NCBI GenBank assembly: GCA_013115145.1
Contig: JAAPAO010000044.1
Coordinates: 4,505 to 68,504, forward strand
DNA: 64,000 nucleotides
Source of the DNA: Perkinsus chesapeaki
Taxonomy: Eukaryota > Perkinsozoa > Perkinsida > Perkinsidae
Direction of reading: 5' to 3'
Part shown: positions 45,861-58,045 of the stretch, one piece after another
How positions within the stretch are numbered: position 1 is the stretch's first letter
Layout: the number at the start of each line of letters is the position of its first letter
The notes under the pieces: model-generated
What the model was told of the DNA's origin: nothing
The model's input: the letters and a program-made list of their open reading frames with translations, nothing else
Database searches by the model: none
Program-made: the position numbers and the translations under genes

Positions 45861-46401
45861 AGAGAGACGCACCAACAACTACTTTACGAAGTTTCTCGAG
45901 TTGATGATTTCAGTCGGTGGTCGAGTAGATCAATTGGAATGGGTGGGTATGGATCCTTAGGGGAGCAGTTGCAGGCGGGAGGGGGTATCCTGGCTATATA
46001 TGATAGTAGATGGCTTCGGAAGTACTTCCGCGTATAGAATGCAAATATGCCTCCTCGGATTGGCGTTTCGGACGAGCGTCAGGGAAAAGAGTAATATAGG
46101 GTGATGAAATGGTCTCTTCTGGGACCTTGCAGTATGGATATATCTCCTATCAAAACTAGTATTATACCTGTGCGATAGGAACGTTTCTTGAGCCTCGCTC
46201 CTACAGTACCCGCCATCTGAAGACAGTTGAACTTTCAACGGGCCTCATGCATTCAATTTTCAGAGTTTTCACTTGAAGTTTCAAATATAAAGGTTTTGGG
46301 GTATGGTGAGTACATTAGTGGGGTGAATGAAACCGTTTCTAAAACAACGGTAGCTATTGGTAGTTGCTGTTGTTGTTGGTGTCCTCTTATGTCGCCAACT
46401 A
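45861..46401. other. intergenic / possible 5' exons of next gene
   Basis: No clear gene. Short plus-strand open segments may be leader exons of the coiled-coil gene that follows. Confidence 0.4.
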
Positions 46402-49118
46402 ATGCCATACGGGAGTAAACTTTATGATGGTCATGATATAGATAGGATACGACGATCCAGTGTCAGCTCGCCGACTAGGGGATATGGTAGTCAATGGGGC
46501 AGTAGTCAAGTGTCAGTGAATCCTATTACAGGGGAAGTAAGGGGAGAGTGTATGGTATCATAATAATAAACCCTTATTAGATTGTCCGGTATGGAGAAGT
46601 GTCCCGTAGTGGCCCACTGAGCAGTCGGATATCATCTCGAGAGGCGCGCAGGGTAGGAAGCTGCGGCAATGGATATGTGGGGTTTTCGTAATAATAATTA
46701 TAAGTTTCCTTTGTTGTACATTACCCGAAGCTTCAGTATTATCGGGGCTATCGAAAAGAATTGAAAAATCGAAGTGGGAAAGTTTTGGGACCAGTTTACT
46801 TGATCAAATCTCGGATATCTGCGTTGGCGTTTTCGTGGGCAATGCCAAATTGGCATTGAGTGCCCTTTATTTATTTTCCTTGCCAGCTTCGGGAGGATGA
46901 AAAGGCTACATCGAAGGAGCTGTACAGACGGGAGCTTCTCAGCCAAATAGCGGGCGGCAGCAAGCAGGATGCGTATAGGGATCATCCTAGCGGACTCCGT
47001 GCCTCACCGAAGCATCACCTGCCAGGGGCGTTTTTAAAATCCCGTTATGGCGTGCCTGGTGTGAAGGGACCGATGAGGAGGTATTTGGAGCGCTTGTTGC
47101 TGGATGGAGAGGAGGCGGCTGGGCCTGTGCCTCTAGGAAGAACGCCGAGTCGGCGGCGCCGGCGACGGTCTGTTGAAGGGGAGCAGTATTCTCCGGTGAT
47201 GGTTGAGGAGCCGATAGTAGCAAGTATTAGGAGTTCTGGGGGAAGGGGCTCACCGAAGAAATGGAATGACAATGCAGATGAAGTCAGAAGGGTGTCACCG
47301 AGTAGAAGATACGCTGCTGAGCTTGAAGCACAAGTGGCTGAAAAAAAGGAAAGGGAGAGACGGGAGAAGGAAAGAGAGGCAGTGCGGGATAGGATATTGG
47401 AGGAAAGAATACGGAAGGATGCTGAGTAAGAAGTCAGGTAGTTGGAGTCATTGATAAAGGGCTTTACCCTACGGCGACTTGAGTGTTGAGTATAGAAAGG
47501 TTACTATCCTTCCTATGGGCTTTTTCCAGGAACCTATGTGCTGTGGAATTAAAGTGTGTATACTTCCACGGTAGGAAGTCTTGGCAACTCTAGAAGAACA
47601 TATTCCCATGAGGCTGCATGATTTACTTCTATCCCGGCCGCGACCGTAATTGGCTTCTTTGATTCAGGCGTGATGCTTCAGGAGTGTCAAGCGGGAGGAT
47701 TGCTGGACGTAGGATTGTTGGCGACCCATTCGAAGGCATTTCCGAGGTAACAGTCGAGCTGGAGCTGCTGCTTTGGTCGAATGGAATTAGTGGCAGAGCA
47801 ACGTGGAGCATGTGTTACCTCCCGATACTAGTAGAAGTCGGGCAAGCAGCAAGAGACACCAACAGCGTCGTCATCTTATCGATATCGATGCGGAGTGGGC
47901 CGACTGGTACACCAAGCATCCGGAGATCAACAAGAGGAATGGTACTGAATAGGGAGATGAATTTTGGGGCGCGCGGGGAGATCTACAAGTGATCTCAGGT
48001 GACGGCAAGCCCAAAGAGAAAGTGGATAAGCCCGTCACGGTTGTTCGAGAGGGTGTTCCTCGTAGTGGTAGGAGTGCGGGAGACGAGGTTGTGTATATGA
48101 GAAGGGACGATGAAGCACAAACGAAGAGTGGTGTAGAGAACAACTGTAATGTAGCGGAGGACACTATAACGGGGCAGTTGGGGAACCGATGGCAGCAGAA
48201 GTTGCCAACGTTTAGAGAATTGGAAGGGCGGCGAAGCGAGTGGGCGATGGAAAGAGTTTGTGAAGATGATTGTGAGGAATTGGTTATGGATAGATTGAAG
48301 GATGAGATGGATATATTGAAGAAGGACATGGAGGTGTGTCTCGCTGGAAATCTTTCGGTAGTTCTGGAATATCAGGCAGCTAGTGTGATAGTCTTATATT
48401 TCGGTTCGACTCGAAGAATTTAGAAATCTTTGGGGCCTTCGGTCAGCTTGGGAAATGGTGACGCCGTCACCAACGTACGAAGGGGAGTTCGTTGAGGGAG
48501 GGTCGGTTGTTACCGATCTGAATTGCTGTATTAGCTTACAGGATACGAAGGCCATATTAGGCGTCATTGTCGGGCGGGCCTGTATTGCGAACCTCACAGG
48601 TGTGGGGAGGTCGACATCTGGCTTTATCGTACCAATACGGGGAGTTCGACTGATTGCCTTGGTATTTTCAGGCCAATCGGCGACGGCTGGATGAAGAGAT
48701 ATATCGAATAAACTCCTCGAGGCTGCTGCCATGTAGATCAGATCTTATCGAAAGATCCTCGCCGAGATGGTGTGGCATGACTAGGAGCGGTAGAGCGGAT
48801 CAACACTCTGGGGAAGGGGAGGAGGAGGAAAGGTCTTTGGACTCGTGGAGTGATGGCGAGACAGTTGTTAATGACCGCGCGCCGTCAAATTGTGGGTCGA
48901 ATGTTGGCCTGGAAGATACTATAGTGAGTGAGTCGGCCCCGGCAGATCTGGAGAACTCCCAATTCGAGGAGGTCGATGAAGCTGTCGAGGTCACTGATGG
49001 GTTTGAAAAGTGGAATGAAGATGTGGGATCAGAGGGCGGAGGGAGGAGGGGTAGCAGGCAGATGAAGGTCCACTCGCCTGCTAAGTACTTTTCGCCGGAC
49101 AAGATGGATGTATATTAG
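46402..49118 (+). CDS. coiled-coil cytoskeletal-type protein (CSPP1-like motifs), multi-exon
   Basis: The first clear exon reads MPYGSKLYDGHDIDRIRR and GYGSQWGSSQVSVNP. The next carries ELYRRELLSQIAGGSKQ, then a long basic region and YAAELEAQVAEKKERERREK, two copies of the Y-x-x-E-L-x-x-Q-I/V pattern found in centrosome and spindle-pole coiled-coil proteins such as CSPP1. Further exons: DIDAEWADWYTKHPEINKRN joined in phase 1 to VISGDGKPKEKVDKPV, a helical MDRLKDEMDILKKDMEV, and an acidic C-terminus ending SPAKYFSPDKMDVY. The context is consistent with a basal-body or flagellar role, but this is inference. Exon borders are incomplete. Confidence 0.55.
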
Positions 49119-52100
49119 ATTGGAGCGTCATGTTCAATCATGACCTATGCATTCACGTTGCTTTTACAACTTGTGCTTCATTTGTGTTGGTGTGTTTTCA
49201 AACGGTAAGATTGTCGGATTTATTACACCTCATCAGCTATGTTCGAATGATCGTTCGATGTCGTCGGCCGCTGCTCTGTGGGCCGTCAGCATCACAGCGA
49301 GGGTTGGATGCCACTTCGGCTGTGATTCACTCGACAGGTGAGCTCGTGCGGATGTGTTTTGAGGGGGGTGGGGGTGGTATAAATAATGTGTTGGACAGTA
49401 AATACAGATATAAGGCTCTCGTCGACATAAATTTTCATACTGCTATTTAAGTTGCCTTTATTTCTCGCCAAGTGTATTGCATATGGGACATCATCGCGGA
49501 GAGATGCCGAGATTTGTGGGAGGATCATCACTATCGCAATAGCTTTTTTCAACTTCTCATTCATGGATCTGACACATGCGTGCCGATCGATGTAACAATT
49601 TCCTAAGAGTCTTTCGAAAATGGGCTGGATAGGTCGGGAAAGCGACATTCATCATGTACAATTTGCTCAAGCGTCGAAGTTGCCGTAATTCAGATGATTC
49701 TGGCGGCACCTTCTCCACCGCATCTCGGTTTGCTGCCCTGCAACGAGCGTATGCTGACAACCATTCCGAGTGGATATATCAGCTCAACACTCGAACACCA
49801 TATCATCTTTGGAAAGGACCAGGAGTTATATTTACCCCAACTGGCTTCCAGATGCGACTGCCGAGGTTCCAGGATTGGTAGGCTACGGTTATGCGCATGC
49901 GTGCGAAAAGATACGCGTAGGTACTTTATGGAGGGTGAGAGTATCTTTGAGAATGGTAAAGAACTTGAAGTGGAAATTTCGGGAACAGGCGACCCGACAT
50001 GGTCTGTGAACAGGAGTAAGGTTTGCATCGCTCCGCTAGAGAGTGTTGCATGTTTTCGGATTTTTAGGTTACAAGGAGCGGTCGAGCGTTAACATCCTGG
50101 CAGCAACTAATGCCAATTCGAGGATGTTTTGGCTTTACATGAGTGCTGCCAAAGCCTTTAATATCGACGTTGGATCATCACAGCTAACACTTCCTAATAT
50201 GCGGCTTATACTGGGGCATCCGAAGACAGCTTTGAGGTCACTTGGGATAGTTGGGGCGCATGAAAAAGTCGGAGATCTCGGTATTGTGTGAGTTTTTGTG
50301 CTGATTGTGAGGTGTGCAGAACTCACAGAACCTGATTGGCACCATATTGCTCACGGAAAGGAATGGTCTTGGAAGCTTCGAGTTGTTGATTTGAGGGGTT
50401 TTGTGGATGATGGTTATTGACTATCTTTCTTAGGCTACTACAACCGGAGCTAGCTCATAAAGTTCGGCGAGTTTATTTTCACCATTTGGATGCTGGAGCG
50501 GTTAGTCGGCACAGGCCTGTAAATATGACATCGACTCTGATGAATACAGTATATGATGTTTTGAGGTGAGGACTCCTCACTGAGCCTCCTGGAGGCTCCT
50601 CACTGAGGAGGCGGGTTATTGATCATTTACGAACCCAGTCTTGGTAATGTTATTTTCGCTAATACCTGGTATCTCCTGGTGAGTGTTTTTCTTCTTATTA
50701 ACCCAAAAGTATATGCTTCATAGAAGCATGCGTTTACACACGGATGGGTAGCAACAGCAGCAGTGCCGAATGTCCCCTAGAACTGAAACGAATGCCCACT
50801 TTGAGCTGCCGCTCGGCCTATTGGTCTCTACAAAGGGAATTGTATGCGTCTGTTGGACATGGCCTATAGTGTGGTTTCATCAGAGCTTAGTGTTTGAACA
50901 ACCTGTTTGATGTCGAGGTCTCGGAAGAATCGTGAGAATCATCGCCCTAAATCCAACTTCTAAGCTCTGCCAAACTCGAGCCATGGGGGGTGATATGGTA
51001 TCCTATTTAGGGAAGGCGAGGGTGAGTTCCATGTGGTGACCGATAATGAAGGATTTATGCACAAAATAGTGGCGATAATGCACGAGAAAAGGTCGGCTAG
51101 GGTGGCGGTCTGCCTTGAGGCAAATGACCGAAGGGTTCCTATACCACTCGCTGCTCTGTGCTCTCGGCCAGAGATGCTCTTGTGTCTGAGTTGATGTAGT
51201 CTATTGCACTCTTTTTCCTGTGTTTCAGTGACAAGTTTGAAGCAGGATATGAGTATCCATTTTACGGTGCAACGGAAAAGGACACTCGGAGGCTGCCGGA
51301 GACTTGTGAGTGGATTTTAGGGGACAGTTTGTGTGTAATTCTGTGTAATAGGATTTAGGCATGTACAATGTGTTAATTCTGATCGATAGTTATAGTGAAA
51401 TGGTCGATCGATATCAACTGTGTGTATACGGTATACCATTGAACTTTGAGATCTCAAACCACCCTACGGTAACCTGAATAGTATTCGGCCACACAGTAGA
51501 AGTGTCAGGTCCACAATACTTAACGAGAAGTGTTTACTCTGGTGGGTTGCCAGGACTCATGCCCGAGAATGAAAAGCGAGCTCGAACTGAATCTAGAAGA
51601 TATCTTCTGGATGCGGAGATAATTATAGACAGAGGCAGCGATAAAGGGAAGGTTAGACTGTGGAAGGATAAGGAGGATGCAGTGGATGTTTATAAAGGGA
51701 ATCAAAGGTAGTAGAGTTACGGCGGATGATGAACGTGAAATAAATTCCATGAAATATCATTCAGTGAAACCCGAATTTTATTGGAATTCGGCGCCGGGAG
51801 GTTTCGGTGTTATTTTTATCCTTCTGGACGGAATTTTCGGAGATAGGAAATTTTAGTGGTTCTCGAATGTCGATAAAATATTGGTACTCTGACGGGCCTC
51901 ACTTTGTTGAGGGTTAGTTGTCAGTTCGAGATGGGGAGACAATTCTTTGTGTTGGGGTGACGCGCCGCCGCTCCATGGGAAACCTGCGTTTGGTCGTCTG
52001 TTGGTCCCGGATGGGGGGCATGCTTGGGTTACTTAGCGGAATGTGAGCGCGGGCAGACCGATTGCGTTGGGCGCTTCACCAGACGGATCCCAAAGTGTCG

Positions 52101-52729
52101 CTTTTTTCGTATTTAATTTTTACTGGTGCTGCGCCACTGGCGCAGGTTGTGATTCGCGGGAAGGCGTTCAAGTTGGTATTCTCGCGCGCCAGGAAATGTT
52201 AAAGTTTCTTAGAGTTGGGATATGGGGTGATAGAAGTCCTGAAATAAGTAGAATTACGACGATGACCTCGGCACTAGAGTTGTGAATTCTTCCGGGTGCG
52301 CAAAGATATGGTTTTAAGGTATCACGCTGTTTGGTTGAAGCGGGTGAATCATTTACCAAATTGGAGATGGACAGGTTGGACCGTTAAGCTAGGCAACGAA
52401 CGTCGACAGTTGTTGGAAGGCAAACAGACCGCGCTTGATCGGAAGCTGGCGAGATTGAGAATTGAGAATGGTCGGGCTGATAAAGCCTAAGACTCATGCA
52501 TGTTTCTTGAGATGGTTTCTGTGGATGATGTGATGCGTTATGATTGTGTTATTATGCTTGATTCATTTGTTAATAGGATTGTCGCCTCCTGTTTTGGTGC
52601 AGTTTATCATCATCTTGTTATTATGGGGTTCCTGGACGCCTACACACCAATACCCTTTGAGAAGGCCAGGAAGGTTCATGAAGTAAGTGTCCTGGGGGTT
52701 AACTTGGAATGTTATATCAAATACGAATA
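49119..52729 (+). CDS. unidentified multi-exon gene (or two genes)
   Basis: Exon-like segments on the plus strand in order: RYFMEGESIFENGKELEVEI (from about 49917); MFWLYMSAAKAFNIDVGSSQ; SWKLRVVDLRGFVDDG; LLQPELAHKVRRVYFHHLDAG ending at a GTGAGG donor at 50566; KFEAGYEYPFYGATEKD; GLPGLMPENEKRARTESRRY with RLWKDKEDAVDVYKG; LPNWRWTGWTVKLGNERRQL; ending near FGAVYHHLVIMGFLDAYTPI. No domain family is recognised. Segments have good codon use and lie upstream of GCL on the same strand. It cannot be said whether one or two genes are present. A palindrome-rich patch (ctcctcactgag twice around gcctcc-t-ggaggc) lies at 50571-50612. Confidence 0.4.
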
Positions 52730-52878
52730 GTCCAACAATCGACCTTTGGAGGTCAAAACTAATCTTCGTAATTTGCCTCCGTTGAATGGGATCTATGCAA
52801 CTTGTTGTATGTCATATATAAAATGATAATGAGGGCTCAGTTTGCTATTTGTTTGGTACTGCTGCTGCTGTTGCTCAG

Positions 52879-53156
52879 ATGGAGATTCTCGGTGCCTGGT
52901 TCGATCAGAGGTTGTAGGTTGGTTATTGTATATGGTGTGTTAGGTGGTTAAAAGTTCAGCAATCGAGCAGCTTATCAACAACTGGCAGAGATCAAAGCAA
53001 TGGACTAAGCCGTTGTGTAAACTGAAATGGGGAGATGAGGTGCCGATGGGAGGAATTGAACCTGGGTCGTCAGTAGGGAAGAACATTACTTCTCGATAGA
53101 GCCTCCTTGCTTATTCAAATAAGCTTCATTCTTTGTACTATCTCCATTTGACTATA

Positions 53157-53216
<60 letters not shown>

Positions 53217-56200
53217 GTATTATGCTAATCTCGGAGAAGGCATGGACTTTCGCTCCATGTCACCTGGGGTACGCTGCGTATTATACCCACTTCCCCGGTG
53301 GCGGCGGCCTTCAACTGAAGATGTATGTGTTAAATGATGCATCTCTATTGAATAGATTCGATCCTTTGGTTATAGATTATATATTTACTGTTGGTAGTAC
53401 TAGGATCTGACCTTGATGTTGCAACAGTGTTGATATTTCAGATGGAATACATGCTGGTTCGTATGGCTGAGGGAGAGCCACCAAAACCATATTACAAAGC
53501 AGATGAACTCATTTCCATTTTGAAGAAGGGAACTGGCGATATTTGGAGGCCAGAGTAAGGAGGAATCTTTTGTTTTATGAGATGCATGGTTAACCTTGAG
53601 ATACGCTTCTTACATGGTCGAAGCAGTATCCGATCCCGCGTTGGATCTTGTCCAGCCAGATTTCTCTGCCACAGTTTTCCGCAGTCTTCGTGACCGCCGA
53701 CGACTAATCCAAGAAGTCTTGCCTGATGGCGTCGAGCTCGCCAGCGTTGCCGCCTTCCCTACCTTGGGAGCTTCCTACACTCACGAAGGGGAAGCCCTTG
53801 GGGGGAAGGCATCCAAGAGCATTATGGTGCCGGAGAGCGTTATCACGCCTCATGCGAGGTTTCAAACTCTGACTAGAAGTGTCAGGAAACGTAAAGGAGC
53901 TAAGGTAAGAAGGAGGGAGGCTACTGATAGAGACGCTCTTGCTTTTGGCAAAGCTCAGTTTGACTTAATTATTATCATTTTTCGGCGGAGCGGAGCTTTT
54001 TCCTTTTGATAATGTATAAGAGGTGGATTTTATAGAAGTATGGTATGCGGATTACATTAAATACAATATAGATAATATTGTAATTAGATTACCTATCGAT
54101 ATTATAATAACATATAAATACGATGTGATAAAATCAAAATATAAGTCTAATTTACAGGATCTCACCTATCAATGCCGCCGCCGTCGCAGAGCTGGAAATC
54201 TTTTTTTTATTAGCTTTTATTGAAGCTTTAGAGCCCCTAGTGGGGAACGTGGCTATAAGTGAAATGATGATGCTAGTTGTTGTTGTTTTGAAATAGAGTG
54301 TTATCAGGTTTGTATATCGGCTCCACTTTATAAAGACAAGAATACTTCTGAATGGGGTAGTGTGGAGTATGATGCAGATTTGTCGCCATGGGAAGTACAG
54401 CAAAAAGCTGGAAATGATATGAACCCATTGAAGGGAAGGATCTATATGGATGCTACCGTTTTTGGGTTCGGTCAGAGCTGCCTCCAGGTGAGCGGTAATT
54501 GGGAACGAATAGCAATCGCCGGAATTGTTGTCCTAGAATCTATCGTATATCTTCATGTGTACATCTTGGAAGCGCGGGAAATAGTGAAACGGTTGATCGA
54601 TTTGTCATGTTGTCGAATTTGGATATGTCGATAACCGGTGAAGGTCTGATTATCCGATCTGAAGTATCGATTAAGATATTATTTGTTGTGCGTTGTGGAT
54701 GTCAAACAGAAACACGGTGTAGTTCTATACTGTTGAGCTTCTGTTTAGCACTCCAGATAGTACGATATATTGCATCGTACTGTTGAACTCCGATTATTCT
54801 CGAGCGAAGTGTCACATGCTCAACATGCATTATTTCATATACCACCAATTTTCATTACCTCCGCTAATGATATCATTCCACAACAGGCGGTAGTGATGAG
54901 GAAGCTTGGAAATATCTGTATTATATAATGCTTCAAGGTCGTTGGAGTTTCATAATCAAATTCACCTCGACAGTGCTGTTCCGAGTGAGACGAACTTTCA
55001 GGCGCAGAATTTCCCTGGTTGGCTATTCCCGTGTATTCAGGCTACTTTCGAAGCAGCTAGCTTGGACACTGCAAGAGCTCTTCATGACCAGTTCTGTGTG
55101 GTAGCACCATTGTTCATGGCCTTGGCCGCAGCAGCGCCATTTCAGAGAGGTAGAGGAGGAGTTGCTCTTGTTTTGCATTATCAGCTTTATTGTCAGGTTT
55201 AGTGTCGGATTATGATGTCCGTTATCAGTTATTAAATCAATGTGTTGATGATAGAACTGTTGATGAAGCCACAAGGGGGAGTGATGTGTATAAGCAACAA
55301 GGAAGGATGCCTGAGGTCGTACACAGGTAAGCAGTTACAGTAGATGCGCTATACCGAGTAACTGAAAGATCAATCGCAGCTCGCCCTCTGTAGGGCAGGT
55401 GCCATTCCACGACCACCAGCTTATGCGTCTTGCCTAGTCCACTTGTACTCAACCGACTCCGCGCATAAACCAGCGGACAAAAATTGTCCGCCTTTCTCTT
55501 CTACCTGGCATCTCCTTCTTGGGGCTGTAGGATGTGGTTTTTCTGGGTAGACTTCAAGATTTGCAACAACTTGGATGTTGCAGTTGACAGTGCTCTTTGT
55601 TCGTTACCAGGGTACGTCATGCGAATACGAGACTTCCAGGTCATCGGAGTCTGAATCATTTGAAATATCAGTCGTCTGCTTAGCGCCAGTGTTCTGATCA
55701 AACTACCTTGCACGGACTTCAACTATTGAATATCGTCCTTGAACTATTTTCCCATTTTTCCATCAGTTTCTCTCTGTTATCAGGTATGTAAGTAGATGTG
55801 CTGAAGCTGTTAAGATGTCGGACTTGCCCGTTGAGCATCGTTCTGATCAAAAACTAAGGTTACTCGAAGCCGGTATGGATGAGCCTTTGGCGGACTTCAT
55901 GGCCTATTGCTTCTACCGGTACGTACCAACTTTCCGTCTGATCATGCTCGGTATATCACTTATCCTCTTTCCTCGCCGTCGGGATATATCTCTATGAATA
56001 GGCTCGCTGTTGCTGGTTGCTATATCTATGTTTCAACATGCCATTCCTAAGTACAAAGCAGATCTAGGAACTCAGTATTTTGCGAGACGTACGGATTAAT
56101 TGTACCGTATGATAACATTCTTATGAATCAGTAGTAATAGCGATCATTCAAGTGTGGGAGGTTGTTGTTGTTGTTGATCCCAATGAAAAATGTGTAGTCG

Positions 56201-57390
56201 AAGAAAGCAGAATGGGCTACCTTATCAAGACAGATTCTTTCCTTTATTTCAGTGATCCGATGATTGTATTCCAAGAGCGGATTGACCTCGACAACAGTGT
56301 CTCCACGGAGCACTTCGAAGGCATGTACTCTACTCTCTGGCCGATCGTAAGTCACTGGTCCTTTCACCGCGGTGGCATTCTACGGTCCTATTGATTCAGG
56401 TTCGTCTGAAGCCACCTCCGCCAGCTCAAGATGCTATTCATTGGCGAGTCGAGATGCGAACTCCGGATGTTCAATTGAGCGATTTTGAAAATGCCGCGTT
56501 TGTTACTGTTACCGCCCTGCTCGCTCGAGCCATTCAAAGACGAGCAACTAGCGCAGATTGCTGTGCCGGTGGGCAGGTAGGAACTGCTTGAGTTGGTGGG
56601 AATGATTTCAAAAGTTTCCAGTCCGAAATTGAAGAAGTCTTAAATCGAATTGGAGTTCTTGTAAAGCGATGTGTTTTCAGGTATCTGAGTTAATTCCGAT
56701 TTCACTGTTACTCGATAATATGCGTCGCGCGCACCGAAATGACGCTGTTAGAAAGCAGAAATTCTGGTGGAGTTTCAGAGGGGATATTCAAGAACGGACC
56801 ATGGAGGAAATTTGGTAAGTAAAAGTACAACTGCAAATAACAAGGTTCATACCACTTGTTGCTGCTTTCCCCTCGACTCTATCGTATTTCCTATCGTGTC
56901 TCTATTATACTATTTCCCTTTACTATCTCTTCATCGAGCTTTTTCTCGAGGAACATATTTTCGTTCTGAGCTACTGCTACTCGAAAAGCAGTGCATTTCC
57001 ATCTCAGGTGCGTTCCTGGGGGTCTGTTGGACGTTTGCCGTAGCGAGCTGTCCAAGGGCTTCTCGGGCGCCCCCTGTTGTGGTTCGGTCGGTGGCGGTGA
57101 TAGCACACGCGCCGCAGCGGCCAACGCTGAACGATTTATAGACTTTTTGGAAGCAAGAATAAAGGGAAAGGTGGGAACGCGTTTCGTCACGCGCCGCGAA
57201 ATTATTTTTTCAGGTCATCACTGGTGCCCAGTTTTTGAGGAACAGATTGTTTGTGTCCAAGAATTATCATGACGATTCTGTCATCGGGCCCGAGGCTGCG
57301 AGAGAGATAATGGAGCTCTGTGTGAAGATGGGCAACACTGAAACAGTCGAAGAGCTCCGACGCATCGCACCAGAAATGTTTGTATATTAA
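52879..57390 (+). CDS. GCLC: glutamate-cysteine ligase (gamma-glutamylcysteine synthetase), multi-exon
   Basis: Conserved eukaryotic GCL segments occur in order. LCKLKWGDE ends at 53039; VEYMLVRMAEGEPP is near 53450; WRPE joins in phase to YASYMVEA (53603). Then come SVAAFPTLGA, GKASKSIMVPESVI..HARFQTLTRSVRKRKG, YMDATVFGFGQSCLQ (54448), TFEAASLDTARALHDQF, QCVDDRT, ILFxERIDLD, RLKPPPPAQDAIHWRVEMRT with VQLSDFENAAF (56400-56500), SELIPISLLLDNMRRAHRND and MEEIW, and a C-terminal exon VSKNYHDDSVIGPEAAREIM. This enzyme makes gamma-glutamylcysteine, the rate-limiting step of glutathione synthesis. The first exon (from ATG 52879, MEILGAWFDQR) is tentative because its phase does not fit. Introns are longer than average; one of about 450 nt follows 55327. 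Confidence 0.88.
53157..53216. repeat. (ACT)n microsatellite in a GCL intron
   Basis: About 19 uninterrupted act/cta triplets between the exons ending 53039 and starting near 53445. Confidence 0.95.
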
Positions 57391-57530
57391 CTTGAGTGTC
57401 GATCTGTACATAATAACACTACCCCCATCTTTTCCCTCATCAGTGAGAACTATATTACTCCCGCTTTTACTGCTAAAGCTGATGATGCCAGTAGACTACT
57501 GGCAGTAATACTGGTATCATCACTGGTCTA
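57391..57530. other. short intergenic
   Basis: No feature seen; leads into the minisatellite. Confidence 0.5.
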
Positions 57531-57955
57531 GTCCCCGTATTACTCCTGTGACCAGTACAACAGCTACTACTACTANNNNNNNNNNNNNNNNNNNNNNNNN
57601 NNNNNNNNNNNNNNNNNNNNNNNNNNNNNNNNNNNNNNNNNNNNNNNNNNNNNNNNNNNNNNNNNNNNNNNNNTATTAGTACTCCTGTGACCAGTACAAC
57701 AGCTACTACTATTAGTACTCCTGTGACCAGTACAACAGCTACTACTATTAGTACTCCTGTGACCAGTACAACAGCTACTACTACTATTAGTACTCCTGTG
57801 ATCAGTACAACAGCTACTACGACTATTAGTACTCCTGTGACCAGTACAACAGCTACTACTACTATTAGTACTACTCTATCTGATGCACCAGCTATATACT
57901 TCTCATTTTTCATCGTCTTAGTTTATGTCAACGGTTCGCTGTATTGCCGCCGCTG
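57531..57955 (+). CDS. Thr/Ser-rich repeat protein with hydrophobic C-terminus, gapped
   Basis: After the gap (57576-57673) a plus frame reads repeated TISTPVTSTTAT. It ends LSDAPAIYFSFFIVLVYVNG..YCRR with stop at 57955. The same frame occurs before the gap. Repeat units are 36 or 39 bp, always multiples of 3, which suggests that a reading frame is kept. A Thr/Ser-rich stalk followed by a C-terminal hydrophobic segment is the layout of mucin-like surface proteins. The 5' end is unknown: an in-frame TAA lies upstream of a possible acceptor at about 57531. Confidence 0.5.
57542..57880. repeat. 36/39-bp minisatellite, interrupted by N gap
   Basis: Units start at 57674, 57710, 57746, 57785, 57824 and 57863 (36, 36, 39, 39, 39 bp). 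The longer ones carry one extra act triplet. One unit is visible before the gap. 98 N at 57576-57673 probably mark collapsed copies. Confidence 0.92.
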
Positions 57956-58045
57956 ATCACTTCATCGCATTAGCGAGGATACTTGTGTGTTGCGTTGGAG
58001 TTACACGACCCTTCGGTAGTGATGATCCTACGGTTAACAGTTTAA

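Noticed and set aside
50571-50612. Triad at gcctcc-t-ggaggc
   Set aside because: 8-1-8 palindrome flanked by a direct repeat (ctcctcactgag), but the third arm does not match at period 14.
53590-53640. Separate gene starting at 53596
   Set aside because: It is an internal exon of glutamate-cysteine ligase; the join from 'WRPE' is in phase and conserved.
57473-57913. Minus-strand Val-rich ORF through the minisatellite
   Set aside because: It is the reverse reading of the Thr/Ser repeat and runs through the N gap; the plus frame has a sensible end.
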